From CALMUP01 sp035327305 (GTDB taxonomy: Bacteria > Verrucomicrobiota > Kiritimatiellia > CAIVKH01), in assembly GCA_035327305.1 (NCBI GenBank), contig DAOLDL010000088.1, positions 1-12,306 of the forward strand: a DNA stretch of 12,306 nt, written 5' to 3'. The position numbers and the translations under genes are program-made. A model generated the notes under the pieces. That model had not been told where the DNA came from and ran no database searches. It saw only the letters and a program-made list of their open reading frames with translations. Every line of letters begins with the position of its first letter. The first letter of the stretch is position 1. Of the stretch, positions 1 to 7,317 are shown piece by piece.

Positions 1-26
1 GAGCGTTCGAGCGTAATCGGCTCCAT
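1..26 (-). CDS. Possible start of the next gene, cut by the window edge
   Basis: Downstream of the M50 protease gene an ATG at position 26 reads leftward as MEPITLER and stays open to the edge. A purine-rich GATGAG lies about six bases upstream of it. An alternative in-frame-open start in another frame lies at position 39 (MMSNHGADYARTL), so even the frame is uncertain. Eight codons do not allow a family call. It would be the eleventh gene of the minus-strand series if real. The call rests only on position, an open frame and a weak ribosome binding site. Confidence 0.25.
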
Positions 27-79
27 GATTACTCATCATGATGAAGCGTGCGGGTAAGAATATGGCGGGAAGAGCCAAG

Positions 80-718
80 CTACGCGCCAAAGATCCCGGC
101 AATGGCGAGTATGATCGATTGGAATGAACGGCCCATAACAGCCCCCACCTTCCAAATGCCATCCATGATTCCCGTGGTCCAGATTACAATCAACGCCATC
201 CATGAATAACCTGAAGCCATTCTCAAATCCACACGTTGCATGGGTTCAATGAAATACGACAGCACGGTCCAGCCATCAAACATCGGCAAGGGAATCATAT
301 TGAAAAGAAACAGGACACCGTTGGCCATGGCGGCCATCATGAGGAAGCGTTGAATTTCTTCGGTCAGATTCAGCAACTGCCCGAGGCCGGCGACCATTCC
401 GAAAATCGCGCACAAGGCAAGATTCGCCACCGGCCCGGCCAGCGCGACCTGTGCATGAGCCGAACGCCCGCGCATCCGACTGACATTCACCGGCACGGAC
501 CCCCACGCAATGCCGATCATGGCAAGCATAATCAGGGAAACCCATCCCATCTGAATAAGGGGATTCAGACTCAAATGCCCCAACCGCGCCGCCGTGTCAT
601 CGCCTTTGCGGAGCGCCATCCACGCATGCGCGTATTCATGGAAACATATCGAGAATACGATGATCAGTATCCACGAAAAGAAGAAGAAGGGATCGCGTTG
701 TGCATACTCGATAAACAT
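80..718 (-). CDS. M50-family (site-2 protease-like) membrane metalloprotease
   Basis: A 212-residue integral membrane protein of the peptidase M50 family, predicted to cleave substrates within the membrane using zinc. The zinc motif HEYAH is at residues 27-31 inside the first hydrophobic segment. It is followed by the family's GDxTA-type stretch (39-43) and an LGHLSLNPL segment. A conserved ALAGPVANL block is at 92-100. The third zinc ligand is expected in FNMIPLPMFDG (139-149), with the Asp at 148. Several hydrophobic spans (about 12-26, 57-73, 91-115, 125-145 and 171-185) fit a compact M50 protein with no PDZ or CBS domain. The start ATG has only a weak ribosome binding site, and an in-frame stop lies just upstream, which limits other starts. 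It is 48 bases after the ROK kinase, the longest gap in the operon. The natural substrate cannot be told from sequence. Confidence 0.9.
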   Translation of the reverse strand: MFIEYAQRDPFFFFSWILIIVFSICFHEYAHAWMALRKGDDTAARLGHLSLNPLIQMGWVSLIMLAMIGIAWGSVPVNVSRMRGRSAHAQVALAGPVANLALCAIFGMVAGLGQLLNLTEEIQRFLMMAAMANGVLFLFNMIPLPMFDGWTVLSYFIEPMQRVDLRMASGYSWMALIVIWTTGIMDGIWKVGAVMGRSFQSIILAIAGIFGA

Positions 719-766
719 GAGAAACGTCCGTCGTAATCAGACAAAGCCGCCCGCTGATATTCCGCC

Positions 767-1720
767 CTACTCCATCAAAGCCAGCGTGGCGCAACCGATC
801 ATACCGGCATTGGAGCCAAGCTCCGCCTCTTTGATTTCCAATCGTTGCATGAAGTGAGGACTCAATCGTTCCTTGAGGTGCTTGCGAATCATGTCAAACA
901 TCATACCGGCTTCCTGGGCCACGCCACCACCGACGATAAACGCCTGCGGCTGGAGCACGTATGAAATCGAGGCAAACGCGGTTGCGATACAATCCGTAAT
1001 AAATTCGAGAATTTCGATGGCCAGAGGATCGCCCTTCGACGCGGCGTCTTTGATGACTTTTGGGGTAATCTTTGAGCGGTCACCGCCGCATAATTCATCG
1101 ATCAGCGAGGCTCGTCCTTTTTCCAACTCCGCCAGGGCGTGTTCAACGATGCGGCGATTTCCCACATACTGTTCAACACCGCCCTTGCCTTGCGGGGAGA
1201 CGCGTCCGTTCATATCGATCGATACATGGCCGATTTCACCGGCCATGGAATGAGCGCCGCGATACAATTGGTTGTTGATCAGCAATGCCCCGCCCACACC
1301 GGTTCCAAGCGTGACAAAAACCGCGTGTTGAAAAGTCCGCCCCGCGCCAAACGTGCATTCACCCAACGCCATGGCGTTGACATCGTTGTCAATTCGCACC
1401 GGTACATTGAGTTTTTTCTCAAGCAAGTCCGCAAGCGGAACCCCGGTCCAACCCGGTACGTTCGCCAGATCGTAGATGTATCCGCGTTCGTAATCTACAA
1501 AACCGGGAACACCGACACCGACGCCGCAGATTTCCGTGGAGCCCTTTAATTCATTGACCGCCTCACTCACCGACGTCAGCCATTCCTCGCGGTTTTTTAC
1601 ATGCTCGGTGATGATTCGTTTTTCGCTTTTGATATTACCCCGTTCATCAACCAGGGCGATTTTGACCGACGTGCCGCCAAAATCGATGCCGATGGCGTGG
1701 CGCATAACCGGATTACTCAT
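767..1720 (-). CDS. ROK-family sugar kinase (glucokinase-like) lacking the zinc cysteines
   Basis: A 317-residue cytoplasmic kinase of the ROK family, probably phosphorylating glucose or another hexose or amino sugar with ATP. Visible landmarks are the phosphate-1 motif GIDFGGTSVK (11-20), GVGVGVPGFVD (66-76), the catalytic-base region DNDVNAMALGE (111-121, Asp113), the phosphate-2 motif TLGTGVGGAL (137-146), the sugar-contact GEIGH (161-165) and an adenosine-type IVGGGVAQE (262-270). After GEIGH, ROK kinases normally have a CxCGxxGC zinc site. Here that position reads SPQGKGG and all three cysteines are missing. A longer open frame runs upstream to 1936, but it lies inside tatD and lacks ROK similarity. 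The ATG at 1720 has AAGGAAG seven bases upstream and overlaps the tatD stop as ATGA, which fixes the start. Substrate is not predictable. Confidence 0.9.
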   Translation of the reverse strand: MSNPVMRHAIGIDFGGTSVKIALVDERGNIKSEKRIITEHVKNREEWLTSVSEAVNELKGSTEICGVGVGVPGFVDYERGYIYDLANVPGWTGVPLADLLEKKLNVPVRIDNDVNAMALGECTFGAGRTFQHAVFVTLGTGVGGALLINNQLYRGAHSMAGEIGHVSIDMNGRVSPQGKGGVEQYVGNRRIVEHALAELEKGRASLIDELCGGDRSKITPKVIKDAASKGDPLAIEILEFITDCIATAFASISYVLQPQAFIVGGGVAQEAGMMFDMIRKHLKERLSPHFMQRLEIKEAELGSNAGMIGCATLALME

Positions 1721-2568
1721 AGTGTCGCTTCCTTCTGTAACTGAAATAGTGTGCGGGCATTCTGTGTTGTTTGCATGGCTATATCTTGTAACGCAACCGT
1801 GCGGATACTGGCAAGCGTCTCCGCGACCCGAAAAACCCATGCCGGTTCGTTGGTTTTTCCCCGGTGCGGTGTCGGCGCCAGATAAGGCGCATCGGTTTCG
1901 ATCAACAAACGATCCAAAGGCAGGCGACGGGCGCAATCACGCAAATCATCAGCATTTCTAAATGTAATTATTCCACTGAAACTGATCATCATGCCAACAT
2001 CCAATAACTTCCGGGCAAATTCATAGGTCCCGGTAAAGCAATGCAATACGCCCAACCGTCCCGGATCGGACGGCCAGTTGCGCGCATGCGCCTTCAGCAT
2101 GTCCAGCGTATCGTGATCGGCATCACGGCTGTGTACGACAACGGGCAGTTTCACTGAAGCGGCGGCCTCCAGCATGGATTCAAACAACTCCTTCTGCGCG
2201 ATGGCGGTATCGGGTTCGTAATGGTAATCAAGCCCGCTTTCACCGATAGCAGTGATCACGTCGTGGTTTTTTGCCAGCAATTCGTGGAATGCGGATTGGT
2301 CGGACTGCTTGCCGGCAAGATCGCGATCGAATCCGGCGGTGGCCCGTAACGTTTCTGGAAAACGGCGCGCCAGACGGACCGCGCGTTCGTTGGCTTCATC
2401 CGATCCGCCAATGGCGACCATGCGGGTCACCCCGGCCAGCCGGGCGCGATCAACGATCAGGTCCATCATTCCGGCGCGGTCATAGACGTCAAAATGCACA
2501 TGGCTATCAATCCACTCCGCACCGGCCAACGGATTTTGCGGGATCACCTCGGGTAGCGCTATATTCAC
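1717..2568 (-). CDS. tatD: TatD-family metal-dependent hydrolase (putative deoxyribonuclease)
   Basis: A 283-residue TatD-family protein, a cytoplasmic TIM-barrel metal hydrolase. Family members studied elsewhere are 3'-5' exonucleases or DNases. Expected metal ligands are all visible: His23 and His25 in DSHVHFD, Glu110 in GESGLDYHY, His146 in VVVHSRDA, His176 in GVLHCFTG, and Asp226 in LIETDAPYL. The C-terminal family stretch APTPHRGKTNEP follows at 231-242. One oddity is that the usual GxHPH segment reads GFDRD at 79-83. Translation starts at GTG, with GGAGGG nine bases upstream (2578-2583), and overlaps the stop of the preceding gene as GTGA. Its own stop overlaps the ROK kinase start as ATGA. 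Length is near the normal 255-270 residues with a short N-terminal extension. Confidence 0.93.
   Translation of the reverse strand: MNIALPEVIPQNPLAGAEWIDSHVHFDVYDRAGMMDLIVDRARLAGVTRMVAIGGSDEANERAVRLARRFPETLRATAGFDRDLAGKQSDQSAFHELLAKNHDVITAIGESGLDYHYEPDTAIAQKELFESMLEAAASVKLPVVVHSRDADHDTLDMLKAHARNWPSDPGRLGVLHCFTGTYEFARKLLDVGMMISFSGIITFRNADDLRDCARRLPLDRLLIETDAPYLAPTPHRGKTNEPAWVFRVAETLASIRTVALQDIAMQTTQNARTLFQLQKEATL
1728..1734 (-). promoter_or_regulatory. Ribosome binding site fixing the ROK kinase start
   Basis: On the minus strand AAGGAAG lies seven bases before the ATG at 1720. It supports that start over the ATG at 1936, which would add 72 residues encoded entirely within tatD. Confidence 0.7.
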
Positions 2569-4163
2569 GGAATGGCGCCCTCCAAATGCGGAAGGTACGG
2601 ACTATCCGGCCAGCGTTCGCGAATGGCGGCTTCAATTTTATCCGCTTCCTCGGTGCGCTTCATCGCCCTTGATACCAGCAACAAACGGTGACCGACCCGG
2701 ACAGCCGTGAGATCGGTCGCGGAGTGATTTACAATCCACTGATATTCACGAATGGCTTCGTTCCACAATTCATTACGCGCATAAAGATCGGCGAGTTTTT
2801 CGCGAATAATCATATTATCATCACGTCGTAAAAGTTCTCTTCCATACGCAAGAACCGGATTGAACTGATGCTGATCCAGCATTCGGTTCATACGAACGAC
2901 ATGCGCCCAGGGGGCATCGGGATGACCCGCCTCCCCCAATCGGGCCACTTGCTCATCAAGATTCCATTTGAACGGACGATAAAGCGGATCGCCAACAACC
3001 GTGATCTGCCATGAAAGAACACGTTGAGAAAGGTACGCACTTTCACCAAAAGAATAACCTGCGGCCAGGCGATCGGCGAAGATCGCCAGATCCGGTGTAA
3101 AGGAAAGGTAAGGCTCTTCCACGGCGCCCATGGTTGCGACTGCGCCGGCGGAAAGCAATGGTCCCGCCCAATAGTGTGAAGATGTGCGCAAGGTGCGGGC
3201 GCTGAAAGAATGCAAATGATAAGCAACCGCTCCCGGACGAAAACGGAAGCCGCGGTTGGTGAATGGTCCGGCGACATGCTCGCGATACCAACCGAAATAA
3301 ATGGCCGCGTCCTCCATGGGAAACGATGCGTCAAAAACGGCCTCGTGGTGATCGAATACAACTTCCAGACCGGCACGGCCAAGTCGCGAGCCTGCCTCCC
3401 GGAGCCAATGATCTCCCCAGTAATAATCCGGATCGCGCACCTGCCGGTAATCAATGTATGCGCGGCCAAGCAATCCGCGGGTTTCCACCTCCACGGCGTC
3501 ATCAATCATGCGGCGCACGGTTTCGATATCAGGTCCATCCAGCCGGGCCGCCAGGAGAATCGGGCGCGGGCCACGCTGGTTGCGGGCCATAACAAGATAG
3601 TTGTATAATGGATTGGATATTATCCCCTTGATTTCATAGGAGTCCCAAAGCATACACGCCAACTCGCTGTCGACGGCGGCGCCGTCGCGTTGCATGGAGT
3701 CACCGGTCAGCCGGTCCAGTTTTGCCAGCAGGAATGGGCGGGTTTCGGCGATTTTGAGCGGAACGCCATACATCGAAACGATGTAACGCACCTGGGAGCG
3801 CAATGTCCGCCACGGATTGGCATACCGGTCCAATGAAGCTTCATCACGCCGCACCTGTTCAATCAATTCGAGGTCGCGCAAAAAATCCTGCAGAGGCCGA
3901 CGCAGTTTATTTTCATAATTCCAGCGCGACATGGTCTCCGCCGTCGGAAGATCCAACACACACAAATGGCTTTCCGGTATCTCGCGAACGCTCATGTAGT
4001 GTCGGGCCAACTCGACGGATCCGGGAACATTGCGGTTGGCAACCACCACGGTTTGAGCCGCATCCAACTCCTGTATGGATTGAGCAACGACAAGCGAGGA
4101 CATAACCGTGCAGAGAACGGCAACAAACGTTACAAGAAATCCTGTTGATGAAGTTCGAGTCAT
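2565..4163 (-). CDS. Exported TIGR03790-family protein with a C-terminal helical repeat region
   Basis: A 532-residue exported protein that I match by pattern to the uncharacterised TIGR03790 family. Residues 1-28 form a signal peptide, with likely cleavage after VVA. The family start follows: VVVANRNVPGS at 39-49, then ARHYMSVREIPESH, in which a residue pattern for IP-x-x-x-x-C/V-L is seen. Conserved blocks include VSMYGVPLKI (129-138), YNYLVMARN (187-195), YHLHSFSARTLR (315-326), a glycine-rich AGAVATMGAVEEPY (339-352) and VVGDPLYRPF (389-398). Residues about 430-525 read as TPR-like helices (LYARNELWNEAIREYQWIV, then a second pair). No catalytic function is established for the family. The gene overlaps both neighbours by four bases. 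No clear ribosome binding site precedes its ATG, so translation probably depends on coupling to the lipoprotein gene upstream. Confidence 0.82.
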   Translation of the reverse strand: MTRTSSTGFLVTFVAVLCTVMSSLVVAQSIQELDAAQTVVVANRNVPGSVELARHYMSVREIPESHLCVLDLPTAETMSRWNYENKLRRPLQDFLRDLELIEQVRRDEASLDRYANPWRTLRSQVRYIVSMYGVPLKIAETRPFLLAKLDRLTGDSMQRDGAAVDSELACMLWDSYEIKGIISNPLYNYLVMARNQRGPRPILLAARLDGPDIETVRRMIDDAVEVETRGLLGRAYIDYRQVRDPDYYWGDHWLREAGSRLGRAGLEVVFDHHEAVFDASFPMEDAAIYFGWYREHVAGPFTNRGFRFRPGAVAYHLHSFSARTLRTSSHYWAGPLLSAGAVATMGAVEEPYLSFTPDLAIFADRLAAGYSFGESAYLSQRVLSWQITVVGDPLYRPFKWNLDEQVARLGEAGHPDAPWAHVVRMNRMLDQHQFNPVLAYGRELLRRDDNMIIREKLADLYARNELWNEAIREYQWIVNHSATDLTAVRVGHRLLLVSRAMKRTEEADKIEAAIRERWPDSPYLPHLEGAIP

Positions 4164-4849
4164 GGCGATGAAGTTTCGGGTCGGATCAGCATGGTTATCG
4201 GCGCATGAAGCGGCGGCACGCGCTGGCGGTCCACCATTAACCGTTTATCGTCAGAGCCGGCTTCGGATTGCAAGTTTATGATGGCCCAGGGATCCCAATA
4301 CGTCGCGATGATACTGTCCTCGGCATTGGCGAGAAAGTATCCGTTTTCAACTTTTGAACCATTGAATATCCAGGCACCATGGCGCACCTGGCGACCCGTA
4401 ACGTAGTCGAAAATGAAATATTCCGCCGGGCGGACTTTTTCTGCGCCGTCATGCTCCCAGAAAACAAAAACCTCCACCGGGTCGCCGATCGGCGGCCCCA
4501 TACCAAGCCCCTCCATGGGCGGGCCGTGTTTCAAACCCAGCAACAAAAGTCCGGCTTGAATATCCGCCGGGCGAGCCAACAGGACAAACATGCTTTCGTG
4601 GGTTTTTCCTCCGGGTCCGCATGCCAGCAGTTCGATGGCGCCTTCCACCTGGTTGACAAAACCGGAAATGATCATCCACTTTTTATCCGGATCGATTCGC
4701 ACGGATCCCAGCACCTGAATGGATGCGGCCTCTTCAATGCGGGGATATACCGGGTGGCGCACGGCGCAGGATGCGGTAAAGATCGCCATTAAACACGAAA
4801 GCGCCAACCCGGCCCGGACGTTTGTGAAAGAAATCATGCGCGTATTCAT
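4160..4849 (-). CDS. YdjY-like exported lipoprotein
   Basis: A 229-residue predicted lipoprotein of unknown function. The N-terminus has a hydrophobic signal (about 12-27) ending in the lipobox TASC, with Cys28 as the lipidated residue. Residues about 43-195 resemble the YdjY domain: VRIDPDKKWMIISGFVN (50-66), then EGAIELLACGPGGKTHES (69-86), in which the Cys, GK and HES positions are characteristic, then LLLLGLKHG (101-109). A later part (GDPVEVFVFWE, GAWIFNGSK, LANAEDSIIATYWDP) is rich in aromatic residues and beta strands. The YdjY domain occurs in many Gram-negative and PVC bacteria without a known biochemical role. The gene overlaps the TPR gene upstream and the TIGR03790 gene downstream, each by ATGA, which argues for a shared envelope task. 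I see no catalytic triad that can be named with confidence. Confidence 0.75.
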   Translation of the reverse strand: MNTRMISFTNVRAGLALSCLMAIFTASCAVRHPVYPRIEEAASIQVLGSVRIDPDKKWMIISGFVNQVEGAIELLACGPGGKTHESMFVLLARPADIQAGLLLLGLKHGPPMEGLGMGPPIGDPVEVFVFWEHDGAEKVRPAEYFIFDYVTGRQVRHGAWIFNGSKVENGYFLANAEDSIIATYWDPWAIINLQSEAGSDDKRLMVDRQRVPPLHAPITMLIRPETSSP

Positions 4850-5508
4850 TCAAACAAACTCAACACGGAATGGGCTTCCTGAATTTTCTGCAACTGTCGC
4901 TGATACGAGAGCATGGTCGCTTCGGAGGCGTTATTACGTTTTGCAAGCTCGATGCATTGCCTCATTACCCTCAACGATTGTGTCACGTTTGCATTGATGT
5001 AGTGCGCTTCGGACAACGTGCTCCATACATGATAATCATCCGGGGCAAGCAAAACAGCCTCCTGGGCAAGTTTCAACGCGCGGACCGGGTCGCGGAATTG
5101 CGCATCGGAAGCCGTGGAAAGCATCCATGATAGATTGTTGAGAAGCCGATAATCATTCGGCGACCGCTTCAAGAGCGCCTCCAACAGTTCACGCGCTTTC
5201 TGGTATTCATTTTGTTTGATCATGGCCGCGGCCAGCATGTACCAAAGCGGCATGGCGTCAGGGTGATGTTTCAAGGCATCTCGCAACATGAATTCTGCGC
5301 CGGATACATCAAGCACGGACATGCGTTCGGTTGCTTCAGCCAGGACGCGTCGAACATCGGGATGCAGGACGGGATCGCGTTCGGAAGGTTGTGCAACACC
5401 GCCGGGTGAGGGAAAACCGGCGTCGCCAAACGACGGGATGACGCACATCGCGCAGGAGATCAATATCCACCATCGTATGGCAAGGGAAACAAAACGATCA
5501 TGCTTCAT
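4846..5508 (-). CDS. Exported tetratricopeptide-repeat protein
   Basis: A 220-residue protein with an N-terminal hydrophobic segment (about 8-29) that looks like a signal peptide ending near SFGDA or a single membrane anchor. After a proline- and glycine-containing linker come about four TPR units, at roughly 53-84, 87-118, 119-157 and 159-192. They show the W/L-G/Y-A/S-P spacing, for example PLWYMLAAAMIKQNEYQKA and VWSTLSEAHYINANVTQS. The third unit carries a small insertion (STASDAQFRD). TPR proteins act as binding scaffolds, and no partner can be named from sequence. It follows cdaR with an ATGA overlap and is followed by the lipoprotein gene with another, so it is the first of three exported proteins after the c-di-AMP genes. 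An AGGAT about eight bases upstream could serve as the ribosome binding site. Confidence 0.82.
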   Translation of the reverse strand: MKHDRFVSLAIRWWILISCAMCVIPSFGDAGFPSPGGVAQPSERDPVLHPDVRRVLAEATERMSVLDVSGAEFMLRDALKHHPDAMPLWYMLAAAMIKQNEYQKARELLEALLKRSPNDYRLLNNLSWMLSTASDAQFRDPVRALKLAQEAVLLAPDDYHVWSTLSEAHYINANVTQSLRVMRQCIELAKRNNASEATMLSYQRQLQKIQEAHSVLSLFE

Positions 5509-6461
5509 TCGGGCATATCCTGCATAATCACGCGCACGGTCGGCGGATCAATGGCGATGATATTTGCGCCCGGAGGCACGGGCACTTCTACCGGAATATC
5601 GGCTTTGTCGCCGGGGGTGATCGAGCGACCATCCACGTACGCGTGAATCGAACGGGCATTCAAGTTGCTTACGACGTCCGTGCGTCCCTTCAGGGAAACG
5701 TTGACCACCTCCGGGAAAAACGTAACGGCCGACGCCACTCGCGGAGGCAAGAGAATATTCACGGGCACATTGGTGAAGTCCTGCCGCATCGCGCGCTCGA
5801 CAATCGTGAACTCGACGCGCACGCGGTCAACGTCCATGCGAGCCTGCCAGTTGTCTCCCGGATTGATCAATGCGCGGTTGAGGGCGAATGAGCGAATGCG
5901 GCCTTCCATATCGATCGGCACGATGCGAACATGCTCGACGGCGGCAATTCGCCTTTCCGGTCCATAGACCGTAACATTGGAAGGCGTGATGGAAATCCGC
6001 TCAACATCGTAACCATCGGGCGGCTGGCCAAGCTGTTCGACGCGAACCGGAACAACTTTGTCCGATTCGCGATCCAGACTTAATACGACTTCGGACGGAT
6101 CGACATAAATCGGTCGTACCGATCGCGGCGAGGATACGCCCGATAAATTGATGGGAATGATCATTGTCGGCTCAATGACGCGATTCCGGGCATCCACCTG
6201 CACTCGAATCTGGCTGATATTGAGCGTGCGGATATCCGACTGCGATCCGCGAAATGCGACCTCGACATTGTTTACGGATCGTTCCTGAATCGCCCAGCCA
6301 TCCGGAGCCAGCACTTCCAGCGGGATATCCGTGAATACCTCCTCGAAGCTGGTCAGGTCTCGAATGTAGTACCACGTCACCACAGCCAGCGCCAACGCCA
6401 GCAATTTCAAGCCGATACGGTGGGTAATCCGCTCGATCCATTTGTCGAATTTATGCGCCAT
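5505..6461 (-). CDS. cdaR: CdaR-like protein with YbbR domains, partner of diadenylate cyclase
   Basis: A 318-residue protein with one N-terminal membrane helix (about 17-33) and a large extracytoplasmic part. Three YbbR-type repeats are visible at about 45-131, 134-219 and 228-314. Each contains a VxVxG/Y-type strand with an Arg or Glu turn (AFRGSQSDI, TVYGPERRI, SLKGRTDVV) and ends in a PPxVxV- or PSxVxL-like strand. In Firmicutes such proteins (CdaR) bind and modulate the membrane cyclase CdaA. Here the gene overlaps cdaA by 11 bases, which supports the same pairing. A strong GGAGG lies only three bases before the ATG, an unusually short spacing. The next gene overlaps its stop as ATGA. 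Function as a CdaA modulator is inferred from family and position. Confidence 0.87.
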   Translation of the reverse strand: MAHKFDKWIERITHRIGLKLLALALAVVTWYYIRDLTSFEEVFTDIPLEVLAPDGWAIQERSVNNVEVAFRGSQSDIRTLNISQIRVQVDARNRVIEPTMIIPINLSGVSSPRSVRPIYVDPSEVVLSLDRESDKVVPVRVEQLGQPPDGYDVERISITPSNVTVYGPERRIAAVEHVRIVPIDMEGRIRSFALNRALINPGDNWQARMDVDRVRVEFTIVERAMRQDFTNVPVNILLPPRVASAVTFFPEVVNVSLKGRTDVVSNLNARSIHAYVDGRSITPGDKADIPVEVPVPPGANIIAIDPPTVRVIMQDMPE

Positions 6462-7317
6462 GTTCCTCCGAACGAGTTGCGGAAACTGCGGCTTTTTTGG
6501 ATCTCACGGGCAATAAATCACGCCACCAACTCGCGCCTTTTTTCGCAGGATTGCGCGGCTTGTCCTGAAGCAGAACCGAAGTCAAAACCCGCCGCAGTCG
6601 ATCCTCGTCGAGGCCACGCCGCAATCTGCCGCGGTACGCAACCGAAATTGATCCGGTCTCTTCGGAAACCACAACCGTGATGGCGTCGGTTTCCTCCGTG
6701 ATGCCGATGGCGGCGCGGTGGCGGGTTCCCAGCGAGCGACTCAACTCATCGCGTTGCGACAACGGGAATACACACGCGGCCGCCATGACCCGGTTGTTTT
6801 GAATGATCACGCCGCCATCGTGCAGGGGCGTGCGCGGGTAGAAAATATTGACCAGCAATTCCGGCGACACCTCGGAGTCTATGGCGACACCGGTATCCTG
6901 TATCGGCTTGGTTCCGACATCCCGTTCCACGGCAATCAACGCGCCAATTTTCTGTTCGGAAAGCCTTACCGCCGCGTTCACCAGATTCTCGACGCTCGAT
7001 TGTTCGATCAAGGGTCCGCCAAACAAATGGCGCCGCCCCAACTCTGCCAGCGCGCGACGGATTTCCGGCTGGAAAATCACCAGCAATGCAAAAACGATGT
7101 AAACCGTTGAGCGTTGCAGAATCCAATTCAAGGTGACGAGTTCGAAAACAAATGTCAGCAGAATCAGGCCGATAAAAACCGTGGCCAAACCGGAAAGCAC
7201 TTGAGCGCCGCGTGTTCCGTGAATGAACAGCAGTACAAAATAAAACGCGACGGAAAGAATGGCGATTTCAAACAATCCATCCAATCCGGGATAAGCTATT
7301 CTATTCAGCCATGACAT
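6451..7317 (-). CDS. cdaA: Membrane diadenylate cyclase (c-di-AMP synthase, CdaA/DacA type)
   Basis: A 288-residue membrane protein that condenses two ATP molecules to cyclic di-AMP. Three hydrophobic segments (about 16-34, 38-58 and 68-83) precede the DAC domain, as in CdaA. Family blocks include FQPEIRRALAELGR (82-95), ERDVGTKPIQDTG (131-143) and the active-site motifs TPLHDGGVII (163-172) and GTRHRAAIG (197-205). The DGA motif is written DGG here, which I believe is tolerated in the family. After about residue 250 a basic tail (RNPAKKGASWWRDLLPVRSKK) extends past the DAC core. The start has a good AAGGGTG about seven bases upstream and shares one base with the folP stop (TGATG). c-di-AMP usually controls potassium balance, turgor and cell-wall homeostasis. 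No receptor gene is visible in the window. Confidence 0.93.
   Translation of the reverse strand: MSWLNRIAYPGLDGLFEIAILSVAFYFVLLFIHGTRGAQVLSGLATVFIGLILLTFVFELVTLNWILQRSTVYIVFALLVIFQPEIRRALAELGRRHLFGGPLIEQSSVENLVNAAVRLSEQKIGALIAVERDVGTKPIQDTGVAIDSEVSPELLVNIFYPRTPLHDGGVIIQNNRVMAAACVFPLSQRDELSRSLGTRHRAAIGITEETDAITVVVSEETGSISVAYRGRLRRGLDEDRLRRVLTSVLLQDKPRNPAKKGASWWRDLLPVRSKKAAVSATRSEEHGA

Noticed and set aside
1721..1936. N-terminal extension of the ROK kinase to an ATG at 1936
   Set aside because: The extra 72 residues lie inside tatD, have no ROK similarity, and a good ribosome binding site precedes the ATG at 1720.
6809..6818. DGG in place of DGA in the diadenylate cyclase active site
   Set aside because: All other catalytic blocks including GTRHR are intact, and DGG variants are, to my knowledge, common in this family, so loss of activity is not indicated.
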